Source: F1-20-MAGs119 sp964556145 (GTDB lineage Bacteria > Actinomycetota > Acidimicrobiia > Acidimicrobiales > Ilumatobacteraceae). Taken from it: a stretch of DNA of 32,651 nucleotides. The stretch covers positions 1-32,651 of the forward strand of contig CAZKVD010000009.1 in assembly GCA_964556145.1 (NCBI GenBank). The letters run 5' to 3'. The notes beneath the pieces were generated by a model, which had not been told where the DNA came from, did not search any database, and saw only the letters and a list, made by a program, of their open reading frames with translations. Below are positions 1 through 7,203 of this stretch, piece after piece (within the stretch, counting starts at the first letter, position 1; each line of letters opens with the position of its first letter). Made by a program: the position numbers and the translations under genes.

Positions 1-51
1 GGCGTCGAGCAGGTGCTCGCCAAGGCGAAGGCCCTGCAGGAGAACGCCTGA
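1..51 (+). CDS. atpD: ATP synthase F1 beta subunit, C-terminal tail (partial)
   Basis: Only the last 16 codons and a TGA stop are inside the window. The tail (GVEQVLAKAKALQ...) is a Lys/Ala-rich helix of the kind that ends F1 beta subunits. Its TGA shares one base with the ATG of atpC, which is the usual order atpD-atpC at the end of the ATP synthase operon. The identification rests mainly on that context, because the fragment is too short to show a domain. Confidence 0.75.
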   Translation, partial: GVEQVLAKAKALQENA

Positions 52-479
52 TGTCGTCCGAGGCCGCAGGCTTCCGTGTCGAAGTGGTCTCGCCCGAGCG
101 CATCTTGTACTCGGGCGAGGCGACACAGATCATCACCCGCACCCTCGGTGGGGGTGAGATCGCCTTCCTGCCCGGCCACGTGGCGTTCCTCGGCGCCCTC
201 GTCGAGAACCACACCCGCGTGTACCAGGGTGACGGCAAGGTGGTCGATGTTGCCGTGCACGGAGGGTTCGTCGAGGTCTCCGCGAACACCGTCACGATTC
301 TGTCCGACGGTGCCGAACTCGCCAGCGAGATCGATGTCGAGCGCGCGCGTCGCGCCAAGGACCGTGCCGAAGAGCAGATGCGAGGCGAACACGATGCAGA
401 GGCAGAAGGAGCCCTGCGTCGGGCGCACGCACGCCTCTCGGCTGCCGGTGGCCTGACCGGTGTCAATACCGGCCACTAG
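51..479 (+). CDS. atpC: ATP synthase F1 epsilon subunit
   Basis: Epsilon subunit of the F1 ATP synthase, 142 aa, which is normal length. It belongs to the central rotor stalk and restrains ATP hydrolysis. Residues ~8-90 form the N-terminal beta-sandwich, with the typical FRVEVVSPERILYSG opening, an FLPGHVAFLGAL segment (family: G-x-x-G-x-x-P/A-LL) and a VHGGFVEVSANTVTIL stretch. Residues ~95-135 are a charged Ala/Arg/Glu helix pair, the regulatory C-terminal domain. The start overlaps the atpD stop (TGATG), so translation is probably coupled. Confidence is high from the motifs and the operon position. Confidence 0.95.
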   Translation: MSSEAAGFRVEVVSPERILYSGEATQIITRTLGGGEIAFLPGHVAFLGALVENHTRVYQGDGKVVDVAVHGGFVEVSANTVTILSDGAELASEIDVERARRAKDRAEEQMRGEHDAEAEGALRRAHARLSAAGGLTGVNTGH

Positions 480-483
480 GCCG

Positions 484-1254
484 ATGTCCGATTTCCCCTT
501 CCGTCGGGCGCTGGTCACCGGTGCGTCAGCCGGCATTGGCGAACGCTTTGCGCACATCCTCGGCCAAGCCGGCGTGCCCTGTGTCGTCGTCGCCCGCCGA
601 GGTGACCGACTGCGTGATCTTGCCGGTCGCTATGCGGGCGTCGAAGTACTCGAAGCCGACCTGCAAACCGATGCCGGCATCGCTGCGGTCGCCGCGCGCA
701 TCGCGTCGAACGGCGACCCCGTTGACCTACTCGTCAACAACGCGGGCTTTGGCAGCAGCGGTCCTTTCCACGAGGTCGGTGTCGAGCGGGCAACGGGGCA
801 GGTCGACCTGAACGTCAAGGCACTCGTCGCTTTGACACACGGTGCCGTCAATTCATTTCGATCACGTGGCGGCGGTCATGTGTTGAACGTGTCGAGCGTG
901 GCGAGTTTTCTCGCCAGTCCGAACATGGCCGTCTATGCCGCAACGAAGAGTTTCGTCACCAGTTTCACCGAGGCCGTGCACGAAGAGAACAGGAAGTCGG
1001 GTGTTCACGTGAGTGCGCTGTGTCCCGGTTTCGTTGCGACCGAATTCCAGTCCGTGTCGGGTGGTGCCGACCGTGTCTCGCGAACGCCGCGGGTCTTGTG
1101 GCTGAACGCCGACAAGGTTGCGCGAGCCGGCCTTCACGGAGTTGCAAAGAATCGTGCGATTGTCGTGCCCGGTTGGCAGTACGCGACGTTGCCTGTGATG
1201 TCGAAGCTGACGCCGCGGCTCGCACTGCGTCGCATGGCCGGCAAGATCCTTTGA
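484..1254 (+). CDS. Short-chain dehydrogenase/reductase (SDR)
   Basis: NAD(P)-dependent oxidoreductase of the classical SDR family, 256 aa; substrate unknown. The Rossmann glycine motif TGASAGIG is at residues 12-19, NNAG at 85-88, the catalytic Ser at 137/138 (NVSSVASF), and the Tyr-x-x-x-Lys pair at Y151/K155 (YAATK). The ARRGDR segment after the second strand, with Arg at ~38-39, suggests NADP preference, an inference only. I chose the ATG at 484, four bases after the atpC stop; an upstream in-frame GTG at 460 would overlap atpC by 20 bases and adds eight residues without motifs. It probably reads through from the ATP synthase operon. It resembles the DltE/YqjQ-like SDR group, but no specific function can be assigned. 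Confidence 0.9.
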   Translation: MSDFPFRRALVTGASAGIGERFAHILGQAGVPCVVVARRGDRLRDLAGRYAGVEVLEADLQTDAGIAAVAARIASNGDPVDLLVNNAGFGSSGPFHEVGVERATGQVDLNVKALVALTHGAVNSFRSRGGGHVLNVSSVASFLASPNMAVYAATKSFVTSFTEAVHEENRKSGVHVSALCPGFVATEFQSVSGGADRVSRTPRVLWLNADKVARAGLHGVAKNRAIVVPGWQYATLPVMSKLTPRLALRRMAGKIL

Positions 1255-1272
1255 CAAATTGACAACTGAATG

Positions 1273-1286
1273 CCGACGCACGTCGG
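1273..1286. promoter_or_regulatory. Inverted repeat, possible operator upstream of first LuxR-type gene
   Basis: CCGACG-CA-CGTCGG is a perfect 6-bp inverted repeat with a 2-base centre. It lies about 95 bases upstream of the regulator start at 1379 and just after a TTGACA (1259-1264). A TACACA follows at 1287-1292, but its spacing from TTGACA is 22 bases, too long for a standard promoter, so the promoter assignment is uncertain. The symmetry suits a dimeric HTH regulator; no binding is shown. Confidence 0.35.
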
Positions 1287-1345
1287 TACACATGTTTCGC
1301 GTCCGACACTCACACGTTGGGTCACAGTTGTCTCCTTGCAACACC

Positions 1346-1360
1346 CGAACGAAACGTTCG
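1346..1360. promoter_or_regulatory. Inverted repeat next to the Shine-Dalgarno site
   Basis: CGAACG-AAA-CGTTCG is a perfect 6-bp inverted repeat directly before the strong Shine-Dalgarno sequence (GGGGAAAGGAG, 1362-1372) of the first LuxR-type gene. As RNA it could form a small hairpin beside the ribosome binding site; as DNA it could be an operator. Either role is inference. Confidence 0.35.
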
Positions 1361-1378
1361 TGGGGAAAGGAGACCTCA

Positions 1379-2092
1379 ATGACATATTCAGTACTTGTTT
1401 TTCGACAGCCTGCGATTCGCGAAGCATTGGAAGGCGTTGTGAGTTCGTTGCCCAAAACCGGCGAACGTGCTGTTGTCGACACACCCTGCGCGGCACGGCG
1501 GTTGCTTCGCTCACGCGAAGTCGATGCGCTCATCGTCGGTCGGGAATTCATCGAAGACGTCCCCGACATGTTGGCGGTCTGTGCCAACCCGGCGATGACA
1601 ATGACGGTTCTCTTGGCATTCCGACCATCGGCCGCAGATCGAGCACGTGCCCGGTTGAGCGACATCGACTACGTCGTGGACGCAGCCGAAGGTGAGCACT
1701 CGATCGTGGCCTTCCTGCAGCGGGAATTCCAGACCTACAGCCGGCGTGCACACAGGGAGTCGCATTCTCACAGGCCAGTGGCCCCGGGTATTTGGGTGGG
1801 GAACAAGACAGACCGTGAAATTGTCGAAATGATCGCCGCCGGATATTCCGACCGCGACATCGCCGACGCGGTGTGCCTGAACCACCAGACGGTTCGCAAC
1901 CACGTGAGCCGAATTCTCTGCGAGTCCGGCGCTCGGAATCGAACGCACCTCGCCGCGATCTACCTGAAGTCGGTCTGCGAGGGCACGGAACCCTTCGAAG
2001 CAGCTGCCACCCGAGCGCTGCGGAGTTGCTCGAGCTCGTTGTCGAACCGTGACGAAGTGGCTGCTGCCACGTCGGTCGACCTGTGGCGTTGA
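1379..2092 (+). CDS. LuxR-type HTH regulator with degenerate receiver-like N-terminus (paralogue 1 of 3)
   Basis: DNA-binding regulator of 237 aa. Residues ~142-198 are a LuxR/GerE HTH, with GYSDRDIADAV...HQTVRNHVSRIL as scaffold and recognition helices, then SGARNRTHLAA. Residues 1-~120 alternate hydrophobic strands and helices like a receiver domain, but the position after strand 3 (ALIVGRE, about G54) has Gly where a receiver has its phospho-accepting Asp, and no conserved Lys follows. It is therefore unlikely to be a normal phospho-responsive regulator. The start at 1379 is fixed by a strong AAAGGAG Shine-Dalgarno 6-7 bases upstream, rare in this window. The reading frame stays open upstream to 1259, but that extension has no domain. 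A Ser-rich tail (~205-237) follows the HTH. It is the first of three tandem paralogues. Confidence 0.85.
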   Translation: MTYSVLVFRQPAIREALEGVVSSLPKTGERAVVDTPCAARRLLRSREVDALIVGREFIEDVPDMLAVCANPAMTMTVLLAFRPSAADRARARLSDIDYVVDAAEGEHSIVAFLQREFQTYSRRAHRESHSHRPVAPGIWVGNKTDREIVEMIAAGYSDRDIADAVCLNHQTVRNHVSRILCESGARNRTHLAAIYLKSVCEGTEPFEAAATRALRSCSSSLSNRDEVAAATSVDLWR

Positions 2093-2172
2093 GCACGGGT
2101 CGAGGAACGACGTCAAGAACACGTGACAATTGTTCGGTAGCCCACCGACGGCGGCTGGGTTAAACCGAACAC

Positions 2173-2832
2173 GTGCCGTCTGTCGTCTTTCTCTTTCGTC
2201 AGGTGTACTCGCGAGACATTGCGCGGGGGCTCGGTCCGGCGTTGACCGACTTCAGGCCGTTGTCCGTCGTCGCGACCGTTGCCGACGCCGAGGCGCTGAT
2301 CCAATGCAGGACAGCCGACATTGTGGTGATGGGTCCCTCGTACATCGAGACCTCACACAATTTGAGAACCGCCGGTGCCGGGACACGTCGGCCGATGGTT
2401 GTCGTGATCGACCGAGGACGGGACGTGTCCGTACGACGCCGCGCCGAAACGCACGGCATCGATCTGGTGGTTGGTGTGTCGAACGGAATCTGGCCTGCAG
2501 TGAGAGAAATTCGGACGTCATGGAACGACTTCGTATCGCGCGAGGGCGCAATTGATGAACGAGTTACTTCCATCGAACCGCCCGAGCGTTCGATTCCGGT
2601 TGTCGACGACGTCGACCGCAGCATCATCCAGATGATTGCCGGCGGATACACCGATCGCGAGATTGCCGAAGCAGTTTTCTTGTCGCACCAGACAATTCGC
2701 AATCGGGTCAGCCGAATACTCACCTATTCGGGGGCGCGGAACCGGACGCACTTGGCGTGCCTCTATCTCGCGATGGTGCACGAGGGGCTCGTTCCCTTCG
2801 TGACCGACGACGGGCCCTTCGAAGTGGCGTAA
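2173..2832 (+). CDS. LuxR-type HTH regulator with degenerate receiver-like N-terminus (paralogue 2 of 3)
   Basis: Regulator of 219 aa, paralogous to its neighbours. The LuxR-type HTH occupies ~146-202 (GYTDREIAEAV, SHQTIRNRVSRIL, SGARNRTHLA), and its recognition helix is nearly identical to that of paralogue 1. The N-terminal ~120 residues look like an alpha/beta receiver-type fold; the first strand shares the VLFRQ/FLFRQ pattern with paralogue 1, but the Asp site reads IVVMGPS (about G54) and the acidic pocket is missing. The start is GTG 2173, 80 bases after paralogue 1. No good Shine-Dalgarno is seen; TTAAAC (2160-2165) lies 7 bases before the GTG and could be a weak -10 box for a leaderless message. 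Function unknown beyond DNA binding. Confidence 0.85.
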   Translation: MPSVVFLFRQVYSRDIARGLGPALTDFRPLSVVATVADAEALIQCRTADIVVMGPSYIETSHNLRTAGAGTRRPMVVVIDRGRDVSVRRRAETHGIDLVVGVSNGIWPAVREIRTSWNDFVSREGAIDERVTSIEPPERSIPVVDDVDRSIIQMIAGGYTDREIAEAVFLSHQTIRNRVSRILTYSGARNRTHLACLYLAMVHEGLVPFVTDDGPFEVA

Positions 2833-2871
2833 TCTCGACCCAAACGGTCCGTCGGTCCGCATGTTTGGATC

Positions 2872-2881
2872 GGGGGGGGGG
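2872..2881 (+). repeat. G10 homopolymer tract before the third LuxR-type gene
   Basis: Ten consecutive G, then one T, then the ATG at 2883. It is the longest homopolymer I noticed in the window and sits where a Shine-Dalgarno would be. Tracts of this kind can vary in length by slippage, which here would alter the 5' leader rather than the reading frame. A sequencing or assembly length error is also possible. Confidence 0.9.
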
Positions 2882-2882
2882 T

Positions 2883-3536
2883 ATGAGCACTCTCGTGTGT
2901 GTCGTTGATGACGGTGGTTTGCTTGCACGCGTCGGAGAAACCTTGAGCAACAGTTCGGAAGTCGAAATCGTTCCGTCGGACTACGACCCAACGGCAATCG
3001 CCGAACTTGTGTCATCGCGCCGCATCGATGGATGCATCTTCACGCCGATGTCACCCGATCGCTTCATTGGGTTGCGCAGTTCTCTGGCGTCGGCACCGGG
3101 TGCTGCAACCGCTATTCGATGCGGCTTGCTGTGCAAAGGTGCCGACAGGGCGCTCGCGTACCACAAGCTTGCCTACGGCGTCGACGATGTCATCGAAACT
3201 GCGTGCAGTGACGACGCCTTGAGATGTTCGCTGGAGAAGTTTGCAAGGGGCACTGAACTGGCCTGCGAGTCGCTGCTGGTTTCGACCGTGGACATTCCTT
3301 TCTCCATCGTTCACGGCGAGATTCGATGTGTCGACGAAATCGACGAGAAGATAATTCGTCTCGTGTCGGTGGGATTTACCGACCGTGAAATCGGCGACAT
3401 CCTGCACTTTTCGCACCAGGCAATTCGCAATCGGATCAGCCACCTTCTGCTGAGGTCCGGACTGCGGAATCGCACACAGTTGGCTGCCCGTTACACCGTC
3501 GAATCGATCGAGCGGGGCGGAAAACTTCAGCCGTAG
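2883..3536 (+). CDS. LuxR-type HTH regulator with degenerate receiver-like N-terminus (paralogue 3 of 3)
   Basis: Regulator of 217 aa and the most divergent of the three. The HTH at ~152-206 keeps GFTDREIGDIL, SHQAIRNRISHLL and SGLRNRTQLAA. The N-terminus begins VCVVDDGG, so the acidic pair of a receiver is partly retained, but the phospho-acceptor position (GCIFTPM, about T54) is not Asp. It carries more Cys residues (~six in the N-terminal 130 residues) than the paralogues, which could hint at metal or redox sensing; that is speculation. I chose ATG 2883, where similarity to the receiver-like strand 1 begins; the open frame continues upstream through the G10 tract to 2757, overlapping paralogue 2. 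It ends 24 bases before the convergent glpX stop. Confidence 0.82.
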   Translation: MSTLVCVVDDGGLLARVGETLSNSSEVEIVPSDYDPTAIAELVSSRRIDGCIFTPMSPDRFIGLRSSLASAPGAATAIRCGLLCKGADRALAYHKLAYGVDDVIETACSDDALRCSLEKFARGTELACESLLVSTVDIPFSIVHGEIRCVDEIDEKIIRLVSVGFTDREIGDILHFSHQAIRNRISHLLLRSGLRNRTQLAARYTVESIERGGKLQP

Positions 3537-3552
3537 TTCGCCGTGTCGATGC

Positions 3553-3575
3553 GTGAACTACTAGCCGTAGTTCAC
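3553..3575. terminator. Hairpin between convergent genes (possible terminator, no U-tract)
   Basis: GTGAACTAC-TAGCC-GTAGTTCAC is a perfect 9-bp inverted repeat with a 5-base loop, covering the end of glpX and the gap to the third LuxR-type gene. The first arm can also pair with a GTAGTTC at 3533-3539, since AGCCGTAGTTC occurs twice (3529-3539 and 3563-3573). Neither strand has a U-run after it, so it would not be a classical intrinsic terminator. Confidence 0.5.
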
Positions 3576-4559
3576 TGATGCGTACGTGCCGAGTTTGTCG
3601 AGTCTGTGGTGTGCGTCGATGAGGCGGACGGTGCCCGACAGCGAGCGCATGACGAGGCTCTGTGTGTGGGCGCCACGTGAGTCGAAACGAACTCCGCGCA
3701 GCAATTCACCATCGGTGACGCCGGTGGCGGCAAAGAAGCAGTTGTCGCCGCGCACGAGATCATCGGTCGTGAGAACCTTGGACAGGTCGTAGCCGGCTGC
3801 AACGGCGGCGTTGCGTTCGGCTTCGCTGCGCGGCCACAAGCGGCCCTGAATTTCTCCGCCCATGCACTTCAGTGCAGCTGCCGACACGACACCCTCGGGC
3901 GTGCCACCGATGCCGAACAACACATCGACGCCGGCCTCGTGCCAGGCGGTGGCGATGGCGCCGAAGATGTCGCCGTCCTTGATGAGTTTGATGCGCGCGC
4001 CCGTGCTGCGCACTTCTTCGATGAGATCCTTGTGGCGGTCGCGGTCGAGGATCATCACCGTGAGATCACGAACTGACTCGTTCTTGGCGCGGGCGATCCA
4101 CCGCAGGTTCTGCGTGGGGCTGGCGGTGATGTCGATCGAGCCTGCGGCGTCGGGGCCGACCGCGATCTTTTCCATGTACATGCACGGACCAGGATCGAAC
4201 ATCGTGTCGCGTTCCGACACGGCAATGACCGAAATCGCGTTGCCGAGACCGAGTGATGTCAGCGTTGTGCCGTCGATCGGATCGACTGCAACGTCGGTCC
4301 GCGTGCTGCTGCCGTCGCCGACGGCTTCGCCGTTGAAAAGCATCGGAGCATCGTCTTTTTCGCCCTCGCCGATGACGACAAGGCCGTCCATCGGAACCGT
4401 TGCGAGGACGGTGCGCATTGCTTCGACGGCGGCACCATCGGCGCCGTTCTTGTCGCCTCGGCCCACCCAGCGCGAGGCCGCGAGTGCCGCGGATTCCGTG
4501 ACGCGAACGAGTTCGAGGGCGAGGTTGCGATCGGGCTTTTGAGCTTGACTCTCGGGCAT
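3561..4559 (-). CDS. glpX: Class II fructose-1,6-bisphosphatase (GlpX)
   Basis: Hydrolyses fructose-1,6-bisphosphate to fructose-6-phosphate, the committed step of gluconeogenesis; cytoplasmic, metal dependent. Length is 332 aa, normal for GlpX. Diagnostic segments are VVIGEGEKDDAPMLFNGE (~60-77, metal ligands), VDPIDGTT (~91-98), the GTPEGV segment (~195-200) and the MGGEIQGRLWPR segment. In most Actinomycetota this is the main FBPase. The frame is open far upstream, but the start is set at 4559 because the family begins there (residues before it have no similarity) and because TACGGT lies 6 bases before this ATG as a -10 box for a leaderless message. It is divergent from the S9 peptidase gene. 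Confidence 0.95.
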   Translation of the reverse strand: MPESQAQKPDRNLALELVRVTESAALAASRWVGRGDKNGADGAAVEAMRTVLATVPMDGLVVIGEGEKDDAPMLFNGEAVGDGSSTRTDVAVDPIDGTTLTSLGLGNAISVIAVSERDTMFDPGPCMYMEKIAVGPDAAGSIDITASPTQNLRWIARAKNESVRDLTVMILDRDRHKDLIEEVRSTGARIKLIKDGDIFGAIATAWHEAGVDVLFGIGGTPEGVVSAAALKCMGGEIQGRLWPRSEAERNAAVAAGYDLSKVLTTDDLVRGDNCFFAATGVTDGELLRGVRFDSRGAHTQSLVMRSLSGTVRLIDAHHRLDKLGTYASVNYG

Positions 4560-4565
4560 GGCTCC

Positions 4566-4571
4566 ACCGTA
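4566..4571 (-). promoter_or_regulatory. -10 box of leaderless glpX promoter
   Basis: TACGGT on the minus strand, 6 bases before the glpX ATG. It fits the TANNNT pattern seen before many starts here. No -35 element was evident. Confidence 0.6.
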
Positions 4572-4594
4572 GTTCCGTGCGTGCATGTGGCCGT

Positions 4595-4600
4595 TACCCT
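4595..4600 (+). promoter_or_regulatory. -10 box of leaderless S9 peptidase promoter
   Basis: TACCCT, 7 bases before GTG 4608. It supports GTG 4608 as the start over the longer open frame that begins inside glpX. Confidence 0.6.
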
Positions 4601-4607
4601 CGCACCT

Positions 4608-6410
4608 GTGCCGGGTCCCAGCGTTGCGAGATGTCTTGCCCAACGCGATTTGACCGAACCACGCCTCGACCCGACCGGGAGCCTCGTTGCTTTCGGCGCG
4701 TCCCACGACGGCGTGGGGTCGCTGCGTCTGGTCGGGCTGTCGGGCGGCGACGAGCGAGAGTGGCCGCTCGATCCCGCGCCGGCATTGGGTCGGGGGATGG
4801 GCAGTGGCTGTTTTGCATGGCTGCCCGACGGCTCGGGAATCGTCTACGCAGGCAGGGACGGCGGGGTGTGGCAAGCCTCGCTGCCCGGTGAAGAAGGCGC
4901 GTCCGTGCCGTGCCGGGTCGACACGCGACACCATGGCAACTTCGTGGCGCTGCACGGCATCACGTTGTCCGACGATGCGCGGTGGGTCGCCGCGATCGAT
5001 TCGTTGAGCGCGGTCGTGGTGATCGAACGTGCAACGGGTGCGACGCGCAACGTCGTTCACCGGCACGCCTTTTCCCTCGACCCGGTGTGGCACGGCGACA
5101 CGTTGTACTGGCAGTCGTGGTCTCAGCCGCACATGCCCTGGGACGAGTCAGAAATTTGGAGCGCCGCTGCCCCCGACTTCCGTCCGAGGCGTGTGGTGGC
5201 GTCACCCGGCGTGTCATTGCAGCAGGTGGCAGTCGATGATGAGGGCGTGCTCGGTGTGATCACCGACGTGTCGGGTTGGTTGCGGCCGGGAATCATCGAC
5301 GATGGCATCGTGTCGACGCTGTCGATGGAAGCCGAGCCGTGCGACTGTGCCGGACCGCAGTGGGGCGGTGGTCTGCGTTCGTGGTGTTGGTCGCCCGACG
5401 GGGCATCGTTCCTTGTTGCGCGCAACCTTGCCGGTTTCGGAGACCTGGCCGTCGTCGATCGTGCATCGGGTGCGCTCCGATCGATCGCACGGGCAGTGCA
5501 CGGTGCAGTGTCGTGGAGTGAACACGGCATCGTCGCTCTGCGCACGGGTGCAGTGACGCCCACCCAGGTGGCGTTCTTCGATCCGGCATCGTTTGAACGA
5601 CGCGTGTTGGCGACGTCGGAACTTCCCTGTGACGACGGACCGTGGAGTTCCTTTGCACTCGTCGAGCCGACGATCGGGTCGGTCGATGGAATTCCGTACC
5701 GGCTGTACCGGCCCGCCGATGGGGCCGAGTCGTCGCATCTGCTGGTGTGGGTGCACGGTGGTCCAACCGATCAGTGGCAGGTCACCTTCATGCCGCGCAT
5801 TGCCCACTGGGTGGGGCGGGGCTGTTCGATCGTCGTTGTCGACCACCACGGCACAACGGGTCATGGACGGGCGTTTCAGCAGGCGTTGAACGGCCACTGG
5901 GGCGAACGAGACACCGCCGACGTCATTGCCGTCACGCGCCATGCACATAGCAATGGTTGGGGTGTTCCCGAACGGACGGTGGTGATCGGCGGGTCGGCGG
6001 GCGGTTTTGCCGCGCTGAACGCCGCGGGCTCACAGCCCGAGCTGTTTGCCGGCGTGGTGGCGCTGTATCCCGTGGTCGACCTTGCCGATGCAACCGATCG
6101 TTCATGGGTCTACGAGCAACATTCGATCGCCGTGCTCGTTGGCGACTCGCCTGCAAATGTCGAGCTGTACCACCGTCGTTCACCGTTGTCGAAGCTCGAT
6201 GCGCTGACCGGCGTGAAGGTGCTGTTGATGCACGGGGATCTCGATGCGGCGGTTCCGCTCGACCACAGTGTTCTCATCGCCGATCAGTTGCGACGTCGTG
6301 GCGGCAACGTTGCATTGCACGTCTTCGAAGGCGAGGGTCACGGATTCAGGAAGCGTGTCAATCAGGAACGCGAATATGCGTTGATTGGTGAGTTCCTGCG
6401 AACTGTGTAG
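4608..6410 (+). CDS. S9 family (prolyl oligopeptidase-type) serine peptidase
   Basis: Serine peptidase of family S9, 600 aa; probably cytoplasmic, since no signal peptide is seen. The first ~340 residues are a WD40/beta-propeller-like region with repeated strands (LVAFGASHDG, SGIVYAGRDGG, WCWSPDGASFLVARN), which in this family gates substrate access. The C-terminal alpha/beta hydrolase domain has LLVWVHGGPTDQW (oxyanion region), nucleophile S463 in GGSAGG, D546 in HGDLDAAVP and H578 in GEGHGF, a complete triad. It belongs to the acylaminoacyl-peptidase/DPP-like group; exact specificity is unknown. GTG 4608 was chosen from the -10 box 7 bases before it; the longer frame from TTG 4539 would overlap the start of glpX. 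The TAG stop forms the first bases of the next gene's -10 box. Confidence 0.92.
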   Translation: MPGPSVARCLAQRDLTEPRLDPTGSLVAFGASHDGVGSLRLVGLSGGDEREWPLDPAPALGRGMGSGCFAWLPDGSGIVYAGRDGGVWQASLPGEEGASVPCRVDTRHHGNFVALHGITLSDDARWVAAIDSLSAVVVIERATGATRNVVHRHAFSLDPVWHGDTLYWQSWSQPHMPWDESEIWSAAAPDFRPRRVVASPGVSLQQVAVDDEGVLGVITDVSGWLRPGIIDDGIVSTLSMEAEPCDCAGPQWGGGLRSWCWSPDGASFLVARNLAGFGDLAVVDRASGALRSIARAVHGAVSWSEHGIVALRTGAVTPTQVAFFDPASFERRVLATSELPCDDGPWSSFALVEPTIGSVDGIPYRLYRPADGAESSHLLVWVHGGPTDQWQVTFMPRIAHWVGRGCSIVVVDHHGTTGHGRAFQQALNGHWGERDTADVIAVTRHAHSNGWGVPERTVVIGGSAGGFAALNAAGSQPELFAGVVALYPVVDLADATDRSWVYEQHSIAVLVGDSPANVELYHRRSPLSKLDALTGVKVLLMHGDLDAAVPLDHSVLIADQLRRRGGNVALHVFEGEGHGFRKRVNQEREYALIGEFLRTV

Positions 6411-6413
6411 CGT
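6408..6413 (+). promoter_or_regulatory. -10 box TAGCGT overlapping the upstream TAG stop
   Basis: TAGCGT, 8 bases before ATG 6422. Its first three bases are the stop codon of the S9 peptidase gene. Confidence 0.6.
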
Positions 6414-6421
6414 TGCCGATC

Positions 6422-7195
6422 ATGTCTGATTGGAACCCTCTCGACCCCGACGCCGAGAGCGTTCACTACGACCTTTCCGAATGGTCCCTCGACCAGCGCG
6501 CAGCCGTCGCCGAAGTGTTTGCCGAGGCCGAAGTGCCCCACGCATGGGTGGGTGACGAGGTCGTGGTTCCCTCCGAGTTGGAAGACGTGGCCGATGCGCT
6601 GCTCGACCGGCTCGAGCAAGAGTTCGCCATCGACGGAGCGGCGTTCGTCAGCCGCGGATCGGCAGCGGCGATCGACGAGGCCAGCGACGACGAAATCACG
6701 GAATATGAACTCGACGAGTGGACCGACAACGAGCGTTCGCGCCTCAGCGAGCTGCTTGTCATGTCGGGGATTCCTTTCCGTTGGGAAGGTGCCATCCTTG
6801 TCACGCTCAGCGAGTTCGAAGACACCGTCGACGAACTGCTCGACGCTGTCGAAGCGGGCGATGTCACGATTGTCGACTCGCCGCGTTCGGGCAACGCCAC
6901 CGTGTCGGCCGGGGGCTCGGAATTGTCGGGTGAAACGCTGAACCAGATGTTCCTTGCCGCCGAACGCTTGCAGCGCGACCCGCTCGATGCCGACGGGCTC
7001 GCAATGCTCGTCCGCGTGCTCGACGACATCGAAGACGGCGGTACGCCGTTTGGTGTGTCGATGCCCGCGTGGCGACAAGCCGTCGAGCTTGCCGATCAAC
7101 TCGCCGAGGCGTTGGCCGGCAGCGACATTCCCGACGAAATCGGCGCGATGGAAATCGCGCAACGATTGTTCGTCACGCTGAGGCCCCACGTCTGA
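6422..7195 (+). CDS. Acidic protein of unknown function with an internal duplication
   Basis: I do not recognise a named family. The protein has 257 aa, is very acidic, and has no signal peptide or membrane segment, so it is probably cytoplasmic. Residues ~17-67 and ~95-145 are clear repeats of one unit: YDLSEWSLDQRAAV... matches YELDEWTDNERSRL..., then VPHAWVGDEVVVPSELED matches IPFRWEGAILVTLSEFED, each ending in a DxLLDxxE helix. Each unit predicts helix-strand-strand-helix, like a small ligand or partner-binding module, somewhat like DUF2007-type folds. Residues ~168-254 form a separate helical region. A linker rich in Ser/Gly (~155-170) separates the parts. The start at 6422 is fixed by the -10 box 8 bases upstream. 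It precedes the J-domain protein gene. Confidence 0.8.
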   Translation: MSDWNPLDPDAESVHYDLSEWSLDQRAAVAEVFAEAEVPHAWVGDEVVVPSELEDVADALLDRLEQEFAIDGAAFVSRGSAAAIDEASDDEITEYELDEWTDNERSRLSELLVMSGIPFRWEGAILVTLSEFEDTVDELLDAVEAGDVTIVDSPRSGNATVSAGGSELSGETLNQMFLAAERLQRDPLDADGLAMLVRVLDDIEDGGTPFGVSMPAWRQAVELADQLAEALAGSDIPDEIGAMEIAQRLFVTLRPHV

Positions 7196-7203
7196 GTCGC
7201 CAC

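Noticed and set aside
1251..1292. TTGACA with TACACA as a classical promoter before the first regulator
   Set aside because: Two TTGACA copies (1251, 1259) exist, but no -10 box lies at 16-19 bases; the nearest TACACA is 22 bases away.
4539..4607. Longer S9 peptidase frame from TTG 4539
   Set aside because: It overlaps the start of glpX on the other strand, and the -10 box at 4595-4600 points to GTG 4608.
3561..5132. 523-residue minus-strand frame as a glpX fusion
   Set aside because: The first 191 codons are antisense to the S9 peptidase gene and have no domain; GlpX begins at ATG 4559.
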